From: Chitinophaga pinensis
GTDB lineage: Bacteria > Bacteroidota > Bacteroidia > Chitinophagales > CAMDFR01
Length of the DNA stretch: 58,129 nucleotides
Reading direction: 5' to 3'
Assembly (NCBI GenBank): GCA_945860705.1
Contig: CAMART010000018.1
Coordinates: forward strand, 1 to 58,129
Below are positions 41,623-50,195 of this stretch, piece by piece (within the stretch, counting starts at the first letter, position 1; each line of letters starts with the position of its first letter). The translations under genes were made by a program, and so were the position numbers. The notes beneath the pieces are model-generated. The model made no database searches. It saw nothing but the letters and a program-made list of their open reading frames with translations, and was not told the origin of the DNA.

Positions 41623-42504
41623 TTGATACTATCAGTAAAAAATTTAACAAAACAATATGGAAAAATCACTGCAGTCAGTGATGTTTCTTTTGATGTAGCA
41701 GCAGGTACCGTATTTGGAATATTAGGACCTAATGGAAGTGGTAAGACTACTACACTAGGAATTATTTTAGATGTGGTACAGGCAAATTCAGGAACCTACT
41801 CTTGGTTTGGTTCAACAGATGGAGAGAATCATAGAAGTAAAATTGGTTCTATATTAGAAACTCCCAATTTCTACCCACACTTAGATGCTGAGAGCAATTT
41901 GAAAATAAATGCATTGATAAAAAATGTATCTTTTGATAGGATAGATGATGTACTAGCTAAAGTAAATTTGCTGGAGAGAAAAAAATCAAAGTTTAGAACT
42001 TTCTCACTTGGTATGAAACAACGACTTGCTATAGCCAATGCACTACTCAGCGACCCAGAAATATTGCTACTCGACGAGCCTACCAATGGACTAGATCCAC
42101 AAGGGATTCTTGAAGTAAGACAGCTTATCAATGAACTTGCAGATAGAGGAAAAACCATCATCATAGCTAGTCACTTGATAGATGAAGTAGAAAAAGTATG
42201 TACGCATGTAGCTATCATGAAAAAAGGAAAACTACTTACTACTGGGCCTGTAGGAGATATTTTAGTAAATGATTCGAGAATAGAAATAGCGAGTGATAAC
42301 CTAGTAGAACTCCAGTCAGTATTAGAAAAATTAGACTTTGTAAAAAAAGTATCTAAACAAAAAGATATATTAGTAGTATCGCTTACAAAAGAAGTAGAAG
42401 TATCTGAAATCAGCAAAGCATTGCAAGAACGAAATATTTATCCAACTCACTTAAATAAAATTAAGAAAAGATTGGAAGAACAATTCTTTGAAATTATTAA
42501 ATAG
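41623..42504 (+). CDS. ABC-2 exporter ATP-binding protein
   Basis: A 293-residue ABC ATPase starting at TTG. Walker A GPNGSGKTT, Q-loop, signature FSLGMKQRLAIA, Walker B EILLLDEPTNGLDP and H-loop ASHLIDEVEK are intact. The C-terminal third (about 210-293) is a DUF4162-type tail typical of exporter ATPases. Works with the permease 14 bases downstream. Substrate unknown. Confidence 0.92.
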   Translation: MILSVKNLTKQYGKITAVSDVSFDVAAGTVFGILGPNGSGKTTTLGIILDVVQANSGTYSWFGSTDGENHRSKIGSILETPNFYPHLDAESNLKINALIKNVSFDRIDDVLAKVNLLERKKSKFRTFSLGMKQRLAIANALLSDPEILLLDEPTNGLDPQGILEVRQLINELADRGKTIIIASHLIDEVEKVCTHVAIMKKGKLLTTGPVGDILVNDSRIEIASDNLVELQSVLEKLDFVKKVSKQKDILVVSLTKEVEVSEISKALQERNIYPTHLNKIKKRLEEQFFEIIK

Positions 42505-42518
42505 AAAAAATACAATCA

Positions 42519-43271
42519 ATGATAAAATTATTAAAAATAGAATGGTTTAAATTAAGACCATATAGTATCTTTTGGTTATTTACAGGATTATACGCTGTAC
42601 TATTATTTGGAGCTTATTTTGTGGTGAAAAAATTTACCGAAAGTCAAGAATTTCCAGTAGGGTTTCCGATGAATTGGCAAGGACTCACTTGGATAGCAGG
42701 CTTACTCAATCCTTTTTTAGTGTTAATAGTAATATTGTATACAACCAATGAATATACATTTAATACCTTCAGACAAAATGTGATAGATGGATTGAGTAGA
42801 ACTGAAGTATTTATGTCAAAAGTTATCGTGCACTTTATTATTTCTTTGTATTCTACTATTTTAGTGGTGCTGTTGGGTACTTTATTTTCTGCGTTGTTTT
42901 CAAAAGCATTTACACCCGAAAACTATTTTCATGATTTTTATTATGTAGGAATTCATTTTCTAAAATGTTTTACATTCTTCTCTATAGCTTATGCATTGAG
43001 TTTACTTTTCAAAAAAGGTATAATTACTATCATCATGTTAGTGATTTTATATTTAGGAGATGCATTAGTAAGTTGGATTATTACAAATAACGCTTTTGAT
43101 TTATTGCCTTTTGCAAGTATGAGCAATTTAATAAATAATCCAGTAACTGAACAGTTGATGCCAGGTGAGGCTATTGACAAACCAGTAGTCTTAGCAGTGG
43201 TTGTTGCTTATTTAGTTTTATTCAATGTAGGTTCATGGTTCTTGTTGAATAAGAGAGATATGAAAGGCTAA
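42519..43271 (+). CDS. ABC-2 type transporter permease
   Basis: A 250-residue protein with six transmembrane segments and a short N-terminal cytoplasmic helix (KLLKIEWFKLRPYSIFWLF). The loop EYTFNTFRQNVIDGLSRTEVFMSKV between the second and third segments is the ABC-2 family landmark. Forms an exporter with the preceding ATPase. Confidence 0.88.
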   Translation: MIKLLKIEWFKLRPYSIFWLFTGLYAVLLFGAYFVVKKFTESQEFPVGFPMNWQGLTWIAGLLNPFLVLIVILYTTNEYTFNTFRQNVIDGLSRTEVFMSKVIVHFIISLYSTILVVLLGTLFSALFSKAFTPENYFHDFYYVGIHFLKCFTFFSIAYALSLLFKKGIITIIMLVILYLGDALVSWIITNNAFDLLPFASMSNLINNPVTEQLMPGEAIDKPVVLAVVVAYLVLFNVGSWFLLNKRDMKG

Positions 43272-43276
43272 TATTT

Positions 43277-43387
43277 AATTTTGAATGATTGAATTCTTAA
43301 TTTTGAATATTCTTAAAAATATACTTCAATAGAAATATGTATGATAATATTATCTATTATGAATTCAAAATTTAAAAATTCAAAATT
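43277..43387. repeat. Paired inverted 10-mers between convergent genes
   Basis: AATTTTGAAT occurs at 43277-43286 and 43299-43308 and its reverse complement at 43363-43372 and 43378-43387. The arrangement can fold into a hairpin read from both sides and may serve as a bidirectional transcript end for the permease and bshA. Confidence 0.6.
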
Positions 43388-44516
43388 ATTTCATGCTTGC
43401 AATCACTTTCAAATAGTAGTCTTCATACTTTGGTAGTATTTTACTTATTTCAAACTGTTTAGCTTGAGCTAGTGCATTTGCTTTAAATTCATTGAGTCTT
43501 GTTTCGTCTTCGAGAATATGTATTGCATTTTTACTCATGTCTTCTATATCTCCCACATTGCTCATGTATCCTGTTTTACCTTGAATATTTATTTCAGGTA
43601 GACCTCCAGTATTACTAGATATTACGGGTACTTCACAGGCCATAGCTTCTAGTGCTGCAAGTCCAAAGCTTTCTTTTTCTGAAGGTAAAATAAATAAATC
43701 TGCTATTGCAAGAAGTTCTTCTACTGCATCTTGTTTGCCCAGAAAACGTATATCATCACAATAGCCAATAGTTCTACAAATTGATTCTACATTATTTCGC
43801 TCTGGTCCATCACCTACGAGAAGCAGTTTGCTATCCATTTTTTCTCGCACATTTTTGAATACATATATTACATCTTCTACTCTTTTTACTTTTCTAAAGT
43901 TAGAAGTATGTATGAGTATTTTTTCATTGTTAGGTGCTATGAGTTTTTTGAAATGATTCTTATCAATTTTTGTAAATCTTTTTAAATCAATAAAATTGTG
44001 AATCACTTCTATATCGCGTGTTATTTTAAAATTGTCATAGGTATCTCTTCGCAAACTATCTGATACTGCTGTGACTCCATCTGAATGATTGATAGCAAAT
44101 GTTACTACTGGCGAAAATGTAGGATCTTTACCTACTAATGTAATATCTGTACCGTGTAACGTAGTGATTATAGGAATATGTATTCCTTCATCTTTCAAAA
44201 TCATTTTAGCTAAATAAGCTGCAGATGCGTGTGGAATAGCATAGTGTACATGGAGCACATCTAGTTTTTCGTATTTGATGATATCTACCATCCTACTTGC
44301 AAGTGCCGTTTCGTAGGGAGCATATTGAAACAACGCATAGTTCTGAAAACTTACTTCATGATAAAAAACATTAGGTTGAAAAGCATCGAGCCTTGCAGGT
44401 TCGCTATATGTAATAAAATGAACATTGTGTCCTTTGTCAGCAAGAGCTTTACCAAGTTCTGTAGCTACTACTCCACTACCTCCAAAAGTAGGATAGCATA
44501 CGATTCCTATATTCAT
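43386..44516 (-). CDS. bshA: BshA: N-acetyl-alpha-D-glucosaminyl L-malate synthase
   Basis: A 376-residue GT4-type enzyme with the diagnostic BshA opening GIVCYPTFGGSGVVATELGKALA and ITYSEPARLD, HVHYAIPHASAAYLAK, LHGTDITLVGKDPTF and EKESFGLAALEAMACEVPVI (E-x7-E sugar-nucleotide loop). It joins UDP-GlcNAc to L-malate, the first step of bacillithiol synthesis. BshB and BshC were not seen in this window. Confidence 0.96.
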   Translation of the reverse strand: MNIGIVCYPTFGGSGVVATELGKALADKGHNVHFITYSEPARLDAFQPNVFYHEVSFQNYALFQYAPYETALASRMVDIIKYEKLDVLHVHYAIPHASAAYLAKMILKDEGIHIPIITTLHGTDITLVGKDPTFSPVVTFAINHSDGVTAVSDSLRRDTYDNFKITRDIEVIHNFIDLKRFTKIDKNHFKKLIAPNNEKILIHTSNFRKVKRVEDVIYVFKNVREKMDSKLLLVGDGPERNNVESICRTIGYCDDIRFLGKQDAVEELLAIADLFILPSEKESFGLAALEAMACEVPVISSNTGGLPEINIQGKTGYMSNVGDIEDMSKNAIHILEDETRLNEFKANALAQAKQFEISKILPKYEDYYLKVIASMK

Positions 44517-44639
44517 ATTTGAGTCAATTTACTTTTATAAGTAAAAATACAGTAAAATAGTTCATTTTATGTTTCGTAAATATTAAGAATAAACAACTAG
44601 ATGAGGATAAAGCTCGGCATATTATCCATATAATCTTCT

Positions 44640-44647
44640 TATTTTTG
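44640..44647 (+). promoter_or_regulatory. Possible -7 box (TATTTTTG) for the flippase gene
   Basis: TATTTTTG, 20 bases before the TTG start codon of the flippase gene. Spacing fits transcription start near 44654. No -33 box found. Confidence 0.4.
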
Positions 44648-44667
44648 AATATCAAAAGAATGTAGGA

Positions 44668-46149
44668 TTGAGTAAACTCAAAAATTTAGCAGGACAGACT
44701 GCACTCTATGGACTGAGTACTATTTTAGTAAGACTAATCAATTATGTACTTGCTCCTATACAAACAAGAGTGATTACAGAACAGTCTGAGTTTGGTATTG
44801 TATCAGTGATATATGCATATATTGCATTTCTCAATGTCATATTTATGTATGGTATGGAAACAGCCTACTTTAGATATGCTTCAGAATCTGAAAATAAAGA
44901 CCAAGTTTTTAAAACATCCAATACACTGCTATTTGCTTCTACCACGTTGTTAGTGAGTTTGATTATTATTTTTTCTTCGAGTATAGCATCGCTGATAGGA
45001 TATCCAAATCACACCTATGTTGTCATTATTTTTGCAATGATTATTGGGTTTGATACCTTAGTAAACATTCCATTTGCAAAGCTAAGACTCGACAAACAGC
45101 CACTAAAATATATATTGATAAAACTATGCAATGTGCTTACTAATGTAGGACTCAATTTGTTTTTCTTAGCACCAGGATATTACAAAAATCCTGAAATGTT
45201 CGCTAGTATTGGTTTTCATTATGATGCAAGCTTATTAGTCTATTATGTGTTTATAGCAAACTTAGCGGCAAGTATCATCACGTTTGCATTGTTTATGCCT
45301 AGTATTTTTAGAGTTGGTTTTGAGTGGAACAAAAAAATAGCAAATACACTTTGGACTTATGGCTCGCCATTAATAATTGTTGGTTTAGCAGGCATAGTAA
45401 ATGAAGTCATAGATAGAGTGATGCTCAAAAAATACCTAAGCGGTACTGACAAAGAAGTAGACTATAAAATAGGAATATATAGTGCTTGCTATAAAATTGC
45501 AATACTCATGAATCTCTGTGTACAAGCATTCAAGATGGGAGCAGAGCCATTCTTTTTCAATCAAGCAAAAAAAGAAGATGCCAAACAAACCAATGCAGAT
45601 GTGATGTTGGTATTTTCTATTTTTATGTTAGCTATGTTTTTAGTGATTAGTTTATTCTTAAAATATTTTGGTCAAATAATAGGAGAAAACTATAGAAGTG
45701 GGTTGTATATAGTTCCATATTTATGTATTGCCTACTATTTATTAGGTGTATTTTACAATCTTTCTACTTGGTATAAACTTACCGACAAAACAAAACTTGC
45801 AGGGTATGTTTCTATAGTTGGAGCGGTATCAACTATAGTATCAACTTATTTATTGATTCCACATTTCGATATATTGGCAGGTGCTTTGGGCACTATAGTC
45901 GGCTATGGAGTGATGTGCTTACTATCTTATTTTATGGGGCAAAAATACTATCTAGTACCTTATAAAATTTCTAAAATGATTTTTTATTTAGTGTTTGCTT
46001 TAGCTATATATTTTGTATCAACAAATTTCATCAGTCTGTATGTAGAAAATGAAATACTCTTAATAACTATCAATGTTTTACTTATTTTGATTTATATTGT
46101 AGTGGCTTATTTTATAGATATAAAAAATAAATTGAAACCAGCTATATAA
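44668..46149 (+). CDS. Oligosaccharide flippase family protein (Wzx-like)
   Basis: A 493-residue membrane protein with about 14 transmembrane helices, of the MATE/MVF-related polysaccharide flippase family. N-terminal SKLKNLAGQTALYGLSTILVR and RVITEQSEFGIVSVIYAYIAFLNV are typical of Wzx-type proteins, with a C-terminal polysaccharide-biosynthesis half. It should flip lipid-linked sugar units to the periplasm, matching the Wzy/Wzz pair. Starts at TTG; the only nearby ATG (44660) runs into a stop. Confidence 0.87.
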   Translation: MSKLKNLAGQTALYGLSTILVRLINYVLAPIQTRVITEQSEFGIVSVIYAYIAFLNVIFMYGMETAYFRYASESENKDQVFKTSNTLLFASTTLLVSLIIIFSSSIASLIGYPNHTYVVIIFAMIIGFDTLVNIPFAKLRLDKQPLKYILIKLCNVLTNVGLNLFFLAPGYYKNPEMFASIGFHYDASLLVYYVFIANLAASIITFALFMPSIFRVGFEWNKKIANTLWTYGSPLIIVGLAGIVNEVIDRVMLKKYLSGTDKEVDYKIGIYSACYKIAILMNLCVQAFKMGAEPFFFNQAKKEDAKQTNADVMLVFSIFMLAMFLVISLFLKYFGQIIGENYRSGLYIVPYLCIAYYLLGVFYNLSTWYKLTDKTKLAGYVSIVGAVSTIVSTYLLIPHFDILAGALGTIVGYGVMCLLSYFMGQKYYLVPYKISKMIFYLVFALAIYFVSTNFISLYVENEILLITINVLLILIYIVVAYFIDIKNKLKPAI

Positions 46150-46158
46150 TTTTTTGAT

Positions 46159-47136
46159 ATGAATTCTAAAGCAATAAAAATACAGAAGTATATAGTAGCA
46201 GTAACTTTATTGCTTACAGCGGCTAAGTTTGTCGCATATGGTATCACCCATTCCAACACTATACTTACAGATGCACTAGAGTCTATAGTCAATATTATCA
46301 GTAGTATTTTTGCATTATATAGTTTGGTGATAGCATCAAAGCCACGAGATGCAGATCATCCATACGGTCATGGCAAAGTAGAGTTTATAGCTGCAGGAAT
46401 GGAAGGTGTGCTCATAGCATCTAGTGGATTTATTATCATTACAAAATCAGCTACTAATTTTTTTCACCCTACTACTATAGATCACATGTGGATAGGTAGT
46501 ATCATCATCGCCTGTACAGGAATTATAAACCTGCTCATCGGTAGATATATGATTGCAAAAGGAAAAGAACTAAATAGTATAGCACTAGAAGCCGATGGCA
46601 AACATATTTATTCAGATTTTTATCTTTCAGGTTCTGTGATTGTTGGTGCAGTTATTTTGCATTTTACCAATTATGTTTGGCTCGATAGTGTCATAGCTAT
46701 TGTTATATCATTATGGATTATATTTATTGGATATCAACTGATACGCAAGTCGCTCAAAGGTATCATGGATGAGGCAGATGATGATTTGCTAGCAGAGTTG
46801 ATTGCTACCATCAATAAAGTGAGACAAGACAAATGGATAGATATACACAATATGCGTATGATACAATACGGACCTGTATTGCATGTAGACTGTCATATGA
46901 CTTTACCTTGGTATCTTACACTTGAAGAAGCGCATCACGAAATAGATACGCTAGACAAAAGTATCAATCAACTACATCCAGGCGAACTAGAATTTTTTAT
47001 ACATGCAGACCCTTGTATTCCTACTTCATGCAAAATATGTACTATAAGCGATTGTAAAGTTAGAAAGGAAGCTTTTACAAAAAAAGTAGAATGGACATTA
47101 GAAACACTTTTAATCAATCAAAAACATGGCATCTAA
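46159..47136 (+). CDS. Cation diffusion facilitator (CDF) transporter
   Basis: A 325-residue six-helix CDF protein: TDALESIVNIISS and PRDADHPYGHGKVEF carry the DxxxD/HxxHxxD-type metal residues, with a soluble C-terminal domain (about 215-325) containing HVDCHMTLPWYLTLEEAHHEID. It exports divalent metals such as zinc, iron or manganese with proton antiport. The C-terminus has an unusual Cys-rich stretch (DPCIPTSCKICTISDCK) that may bind metal. It overlaps the following barnase gene by 11 bases. Confidence 0.9.
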   Translation: MNSKAIKIQKYIVAVTLLLTAAKFVAYGITHSNTILTDALESIVNIISSIFALYSLVIASKPRDADHPYGHGKVEFIAAGMEGVLIASSGFIIITKSATNFFHPTTIDHMWIGSIIIACTGIINLLIGRYMIAKGKELNSIALEADGKHIYSDFYLSGSVIVGAVILHFTNYVWLDSVIAIVISLWIIFIGYQLIRKSLKGIMDEADDDLLAELIATINKVRQDKWIDIHNMRMIQYGPVLHVDCHMTLPWYLTLEEAHHEIDTLDKSINQLHPGELEFFIHADPCIPTSCKICTISDCKVRKEAFTKKVEWTLETLLINQKHGI

Positions 47137-47545
47137 AAAATATATTTATATACTCTTTTCTTTTTTATTGATTTTATCATCTTGCAAATTTGATAAGAAA
47201 CAAAAAGAAAATATTCCTCCAACAGTTATTGAAAATCCAAAGGAAGTAATAATAGAGAAACAGGAGATAAAAAATGATAAAGTGCCAGATGAAGCCTACG
47301 AAGTAGCTAATTATGTATACGAATATAATGAAGCTCCAAAAGGATATGTAGGAGGCAGAAAATTTGAGAATAGAGAAAAGCGATTGCCTAAAACAGATGC
47401 AAAAAATAAGTATATAGAATATAAAGAGTATGATATTTATCCAAAGCAAAAAGGAAAAGATAGAGGGCCACATCGAATAGTACTGGGTAGTGATCATAAA
47501 CGATACTACACGGGCAATCATTACAAAACATTTATTGAATTCTAA
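47126..47545 (+). CDS. Lipoprotein barnase/RNase Sa-type ribonuclease
   Basis: A 139-residue protein with a lipoprotein signal (FSFLLILSSC, Cys20) and a microbial ribonuclease domain (about 52-139). Hallmarks: VPDEAYEVANYVYEYNEAPKGYVGG, FENREKRLP, then EYDIYP with general base Glu101, RGPHRIVLGSD with Arg113 and Arg117, and YYTGNHYKTF with general acid His132. The spacing of Arg113/Arg117/His132 matches barnase Arg83/Arg87/His102 and RNase Sa. All catalytic residues are present, so it should be active. An immunity gene follows at once. Confidence 0.9.
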   Translation: MASKKYIYILFSFLLILSSCKFDKKQKENIPPTVIENPKEVIIEKQEIKNDKVPDEAYEVANYVYEYNEAPKGYVGGRKFENREKRLPKTDAKNKYIEYKEYDIYPKQKGKDRGPHRIVLGSDHKRYYTGNHYKTFIEF

Positions 47546-47557
47546 AAAAAACATACA

Positions 47558-48004
47558 ATGAATAACGGGTTTTATATAGTAAATAATATAGAAAACATAA
47601 CTGCTGAAGAGGGAATATTGCAAGTAGTGATGGATGGAAATCAGGTGAAAAATTTAGATGCTTTTTACAAATCATGTAATGAAGGTTTTCAATTTCCTGA
47701 TTATTTTGGAGAAAATCTAGAAGCATTTTATGAATTGATAAATGACTTAGATTGGCTAGAAAAAAAAGGTTTTTATATACTGATAAAAAACTATGATGCT
47801 TGGATGAGCGAAGACATAGAAGATAAAATGATGTGTATAGAGATGCTCTATCAAACAGCTATAGAATGGCAGGAAGTGCCCAATTATGAGGGAGAAGAAG
47901 AATATAGAACAGCTACTGATTTTAGAATATATATAGACAAAAATTCATCTATACTTAATGACTTGAAGGAGATGGAAATTACTGAAGGGATGTATGTTTT
48001 ATAA
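47558..48004 (+). CDS. Barstar family ribonuclease inhibitor
   Basis: A 148-residue protein with a barstar domain. The barnase-binding helix is FPDYFGENLEAFYELINDLDW (about 46-66), matching barstar's YYGENLDALWD: the two acidic barnase-contact positions (Asp35 and Asp39 of barstar) are Glu here. It lacks a signal peptide, so it is cytoplasmic. It starts 13 bases after the nuclease gene, the order expected for toxin then immunity. The 3' end overlaps the convergent GT39 gene by six bases. The C-terminal third (about 105-148) is an extension. Confidence 0.9.
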   Translation: MNNGFYIVNNIENITAEEGILQVVMDGNQVKNLDAFYKSCNEGFQFPDYFGENLEAFYELINDLDWLEKKGFYILIKNYDAWMSEDIEDKMMCIEMLYQTAIEWQEVPNYEGEEEYRTATDFRIYIDKNSSILNDLKEMEITEGMYVL

Positions 48005-49492
48005 TTTATACACTTCTACATTTCCATTTTTTACTATTAAGTTTTTCTTAAATGGAATAAGTGTTGAATCTTCACCATTGAGTAGTTTATTTGTAACTAA
48101 ATATTTTGCACCAGCTTGTTTGCATACACCTACGCTCCATCCGGGTATTTGATAGCTAGTCCATCCTCTTTGATTCATAAGGTATAATGATACAGAAGTA
48201 GTTTGGTCGCCCCAGCTCAAGACTAAATCTTTTTCTGTTATTCCATTTTTTCTAAGTAGTGGAGTTATATTTTTATAGTCTTCAAAAGCATCATCCCATA
48301 CAAAATCATACCTCAAATTGTCTATGTATCTTTTTGTTTTATGTACATTCATATTTATAAAAAATACTAAAACTAAAAATAATGTAAATGATATGTTCTT
48401 ATTCCATTTCCAATCAAAAATGAGTAATCGTTTGTATGATAATAATACAACACTCAAAATAATAGGAGCAAATACAATTAGATAGTATTCATGATGATAG
48501 AATTGGTGACCAAAAAGCAGGTAATTTGCTGTAAGGACTAAAAGCATAGAACTACAAAAAATAGTAATCCATAAGTATTTTTTTGTTGTCGTAAAAAGTA
48601 TAAATAATAATAATCCTATACATAAATATATAACTGTAAAGTCAAAGAAATAAGGCAGTCGTTCTTGTATAAGTCTTCGATAGTTTTCACTAAGTGATAC
48701 TTCACTAGGTATCCATATGGGTTTTATAAAAGCTTGTATATATTGACTTTTGTTGACTATATTATATCTAATAGCATAGAGGTAAAATGCAATATTTATG
48801 AGCAGGACACTTGAAAATAAGATAATGTCTTTTCTTTTAAAAATTGGTTTTTCACTAATAGAGATTTTTAATACTTGTTCGAAAATATACATAATCATCA
48901 AACAGAAATAAATATTTAAGGCAGTAGGTTTTAATAAACCTGCAATAGTAAATAAGATAGAAGCCAATATTAAATACCTATTCTTATCGGATTCTCTACT
49001 CCTGATAAAATAATATAAGGCTATAAATCCGACTGATATTGCTGCAACATCTGGCAAGAAATTATTGGCATAAAATACAATTATTCCATTTGATAAAAGT
49101 AATAATGGTAGGAGAATGGAGATTATTTTGTCTCGTGTAAGCTTCATACTTATAGCACTTACTGCAAATAATCCCAAAATGAAGGTAGCAAAATGCATAA
49201 TTCGAATATAAGATTCGTGTTCTCCAAAAAGTTTATTTAAAATAGCTGCAGGATAATAAAATAAAGGTAGTTCAGCCCACATTTTACCATCAATACCAAA
49301 TACATTTATAGTTCTAGGATTGAATATATTCATACTTACATGCGTATATGTCCATGTAAAACTTGCGCCATCACATTGTCTCCATAAGTGATTGCCAAAT
49401 GGTCTTAAGAAAAAGATATGATGCATATCATAATATCCACAGATAATAACAACTAATATTGCTAAAATAATAAAATGGATATTTTTTTTCAT
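47999..49492 (-). CDS. GT39-like membrane glycosyltransferase (ArnT/PMT superfamily)
   Basis: A 497-residue protein with about 11 hydrophobic segments. The first periplasmic loop (FFLRPFGNHLWRQCDGASFTW) resembles the GT39-family loop with acidic residue, and the C-terminal 80-100 residues form a soluble domain (SWGDQTTSVSLYLMNQRGWTSYQIPGW). It likely uses a polyprenyl-phosphate sugar to modify lipid or glycan. Followed upstream on the same strand by the 49516-50190 gene. Confidence 0.82.
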   Translation of the reverse strand: MKKNIHFIILAILVVIICGYYDMHHIFFLRPFGNHLWRQCDGASFTWTYTHVSMNIFNPRTINVFGIDGKMWAELPLFYYPAAILNKLFGEHESYIRIMHFATFILGLFAVSAISMKLTRDKIISILLPLLLLSNGIIVFYANNFLPDVAAISVGFIALYYFIRSRESDKNRYLILASILFTIAGLLKPTALNIYFCLMIMYIFEQVLKISISEKPIFKRKDIILFSSVLLINIAFYLYAIRYNIVNKSQYIQAFIKPIWIPSEVSLSENYRRLIQERLPYFFDFTVIYLCIGLLLFILFTTTKKYLWITIFCSSMLLVLTANYLLFGHQFYHHEYYLIVFAPIILSVVLLSYKRLLIFDWKWNKNISFTLFLVLVFFINMNVHKTKRYIDNLRYDFVWDDAFEDYKNITPLLRKNGITEKDLVLSWGDQTTSVSLYLMNQRGWTSYQIPGWSVGVCKQAGAKYLVTNKLLNGEDSTLIPFKKNLIVKNGNVEVYKL

Positions 49493-49515
49493 TATGTAAT
49501 TGTATTCATTGATTA

Positions 49516-50190
49516 TTATTTCTTAAAGTTCATATCAAAGCCCATTCTTTTTGATGTTTTGTGGGCAATAGTACCAGCTTGTTGTATTTTATCCAACACG
49601 GTGATTTCTTGTATTTGCTCCATAGGTGGTGCCCATAAGTCAAATTCTATACAATATAGAATTGCTATTTCTACAATATTTTCAAATATTTCTTTGGTTA
49701 AAATTTGACTACCGAAATCATTAAAAAGAAAACCCATTTGACCTTTGCCTTCTACTATAAAATGATTTTCTCTATTGATAAAAATCCTACCAATCAAATA
49801 TCCAGTATCGTTTACACGCTGATATTTGAGCGAGTCAGCTAAAAAATTATAGATTTCTATCATGCCACAATAGCTATTTGCTATATCATCTTCTACATAT
49901 TTACTTTTATGTATGAAATGATTTTCGTCAAAATTAAATACATTAGTATGCATACTAAAAACCAATAGGTCTCCACCTATTTGTATTTGCACCTCAAATG
50001 CACTTTCTTCTTTATAGTTTGCTGCTATATTAGTGTTTTTTTCTTTTATGCTGGTTTGAATTACATTGATGAGATCTTTAAGCTCTACTTTCAGCATTTC
50101 AAAATTATTAATAGTATTTCTAAAAATAAATTGTTTTAGAGATGCTTTGTTGAGTAGTGCATCTATAAGTATACCCGTGTTTTCTGTCAT
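49516..50190 (-). CDS. Conserved-type hypothetical protein
   Basis: A 224-residue protein without signal or transmembrane segment. Mixed alpha/beta composition, with a beta-rich middle (EESAFEVQIQIGGDLLVFSMHTNVFNF) and a helical C-terminus (TVLDKIQQAGTIAHKTSKRMGFDM). Family not recognised. Located between the GT39-like and PabB-like genes, five bases from the latter and on the same strand, so probably co-transcribed. Confidence 0.75.
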   Translation of the reverse strand: MTENTGILIDALLNKASLKQFIFRNTINNFEMLKVELKDLINVIQTSIKEKNTNIAANYKEESAFEVQIQIGGDLLVFSMHTNVFNFDENHFIHKSKYVEDDIANSYCGMIEIYNFLADSLKYQRVNDTGYLIGRIFINRENHFIVEGKGQMGFLFNDFGSQILTKEIFENIVEIAILYCIEFDLWAPPMEQIQEITVLDKIQQAGTIAHKTSKRMGFDMNFKK

Positions 50191-50195
50191 TGTAT

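Noticed and set aside
47177-47623. 148-residue minus-strand open frame opposite the nuclease gene
   Set aside because: An antisense shadow: the plus strand encodes an intact lipoprotein nuclease with all catalytic residues, while the antisense product is only Phe/Ile/Tyr-rich.
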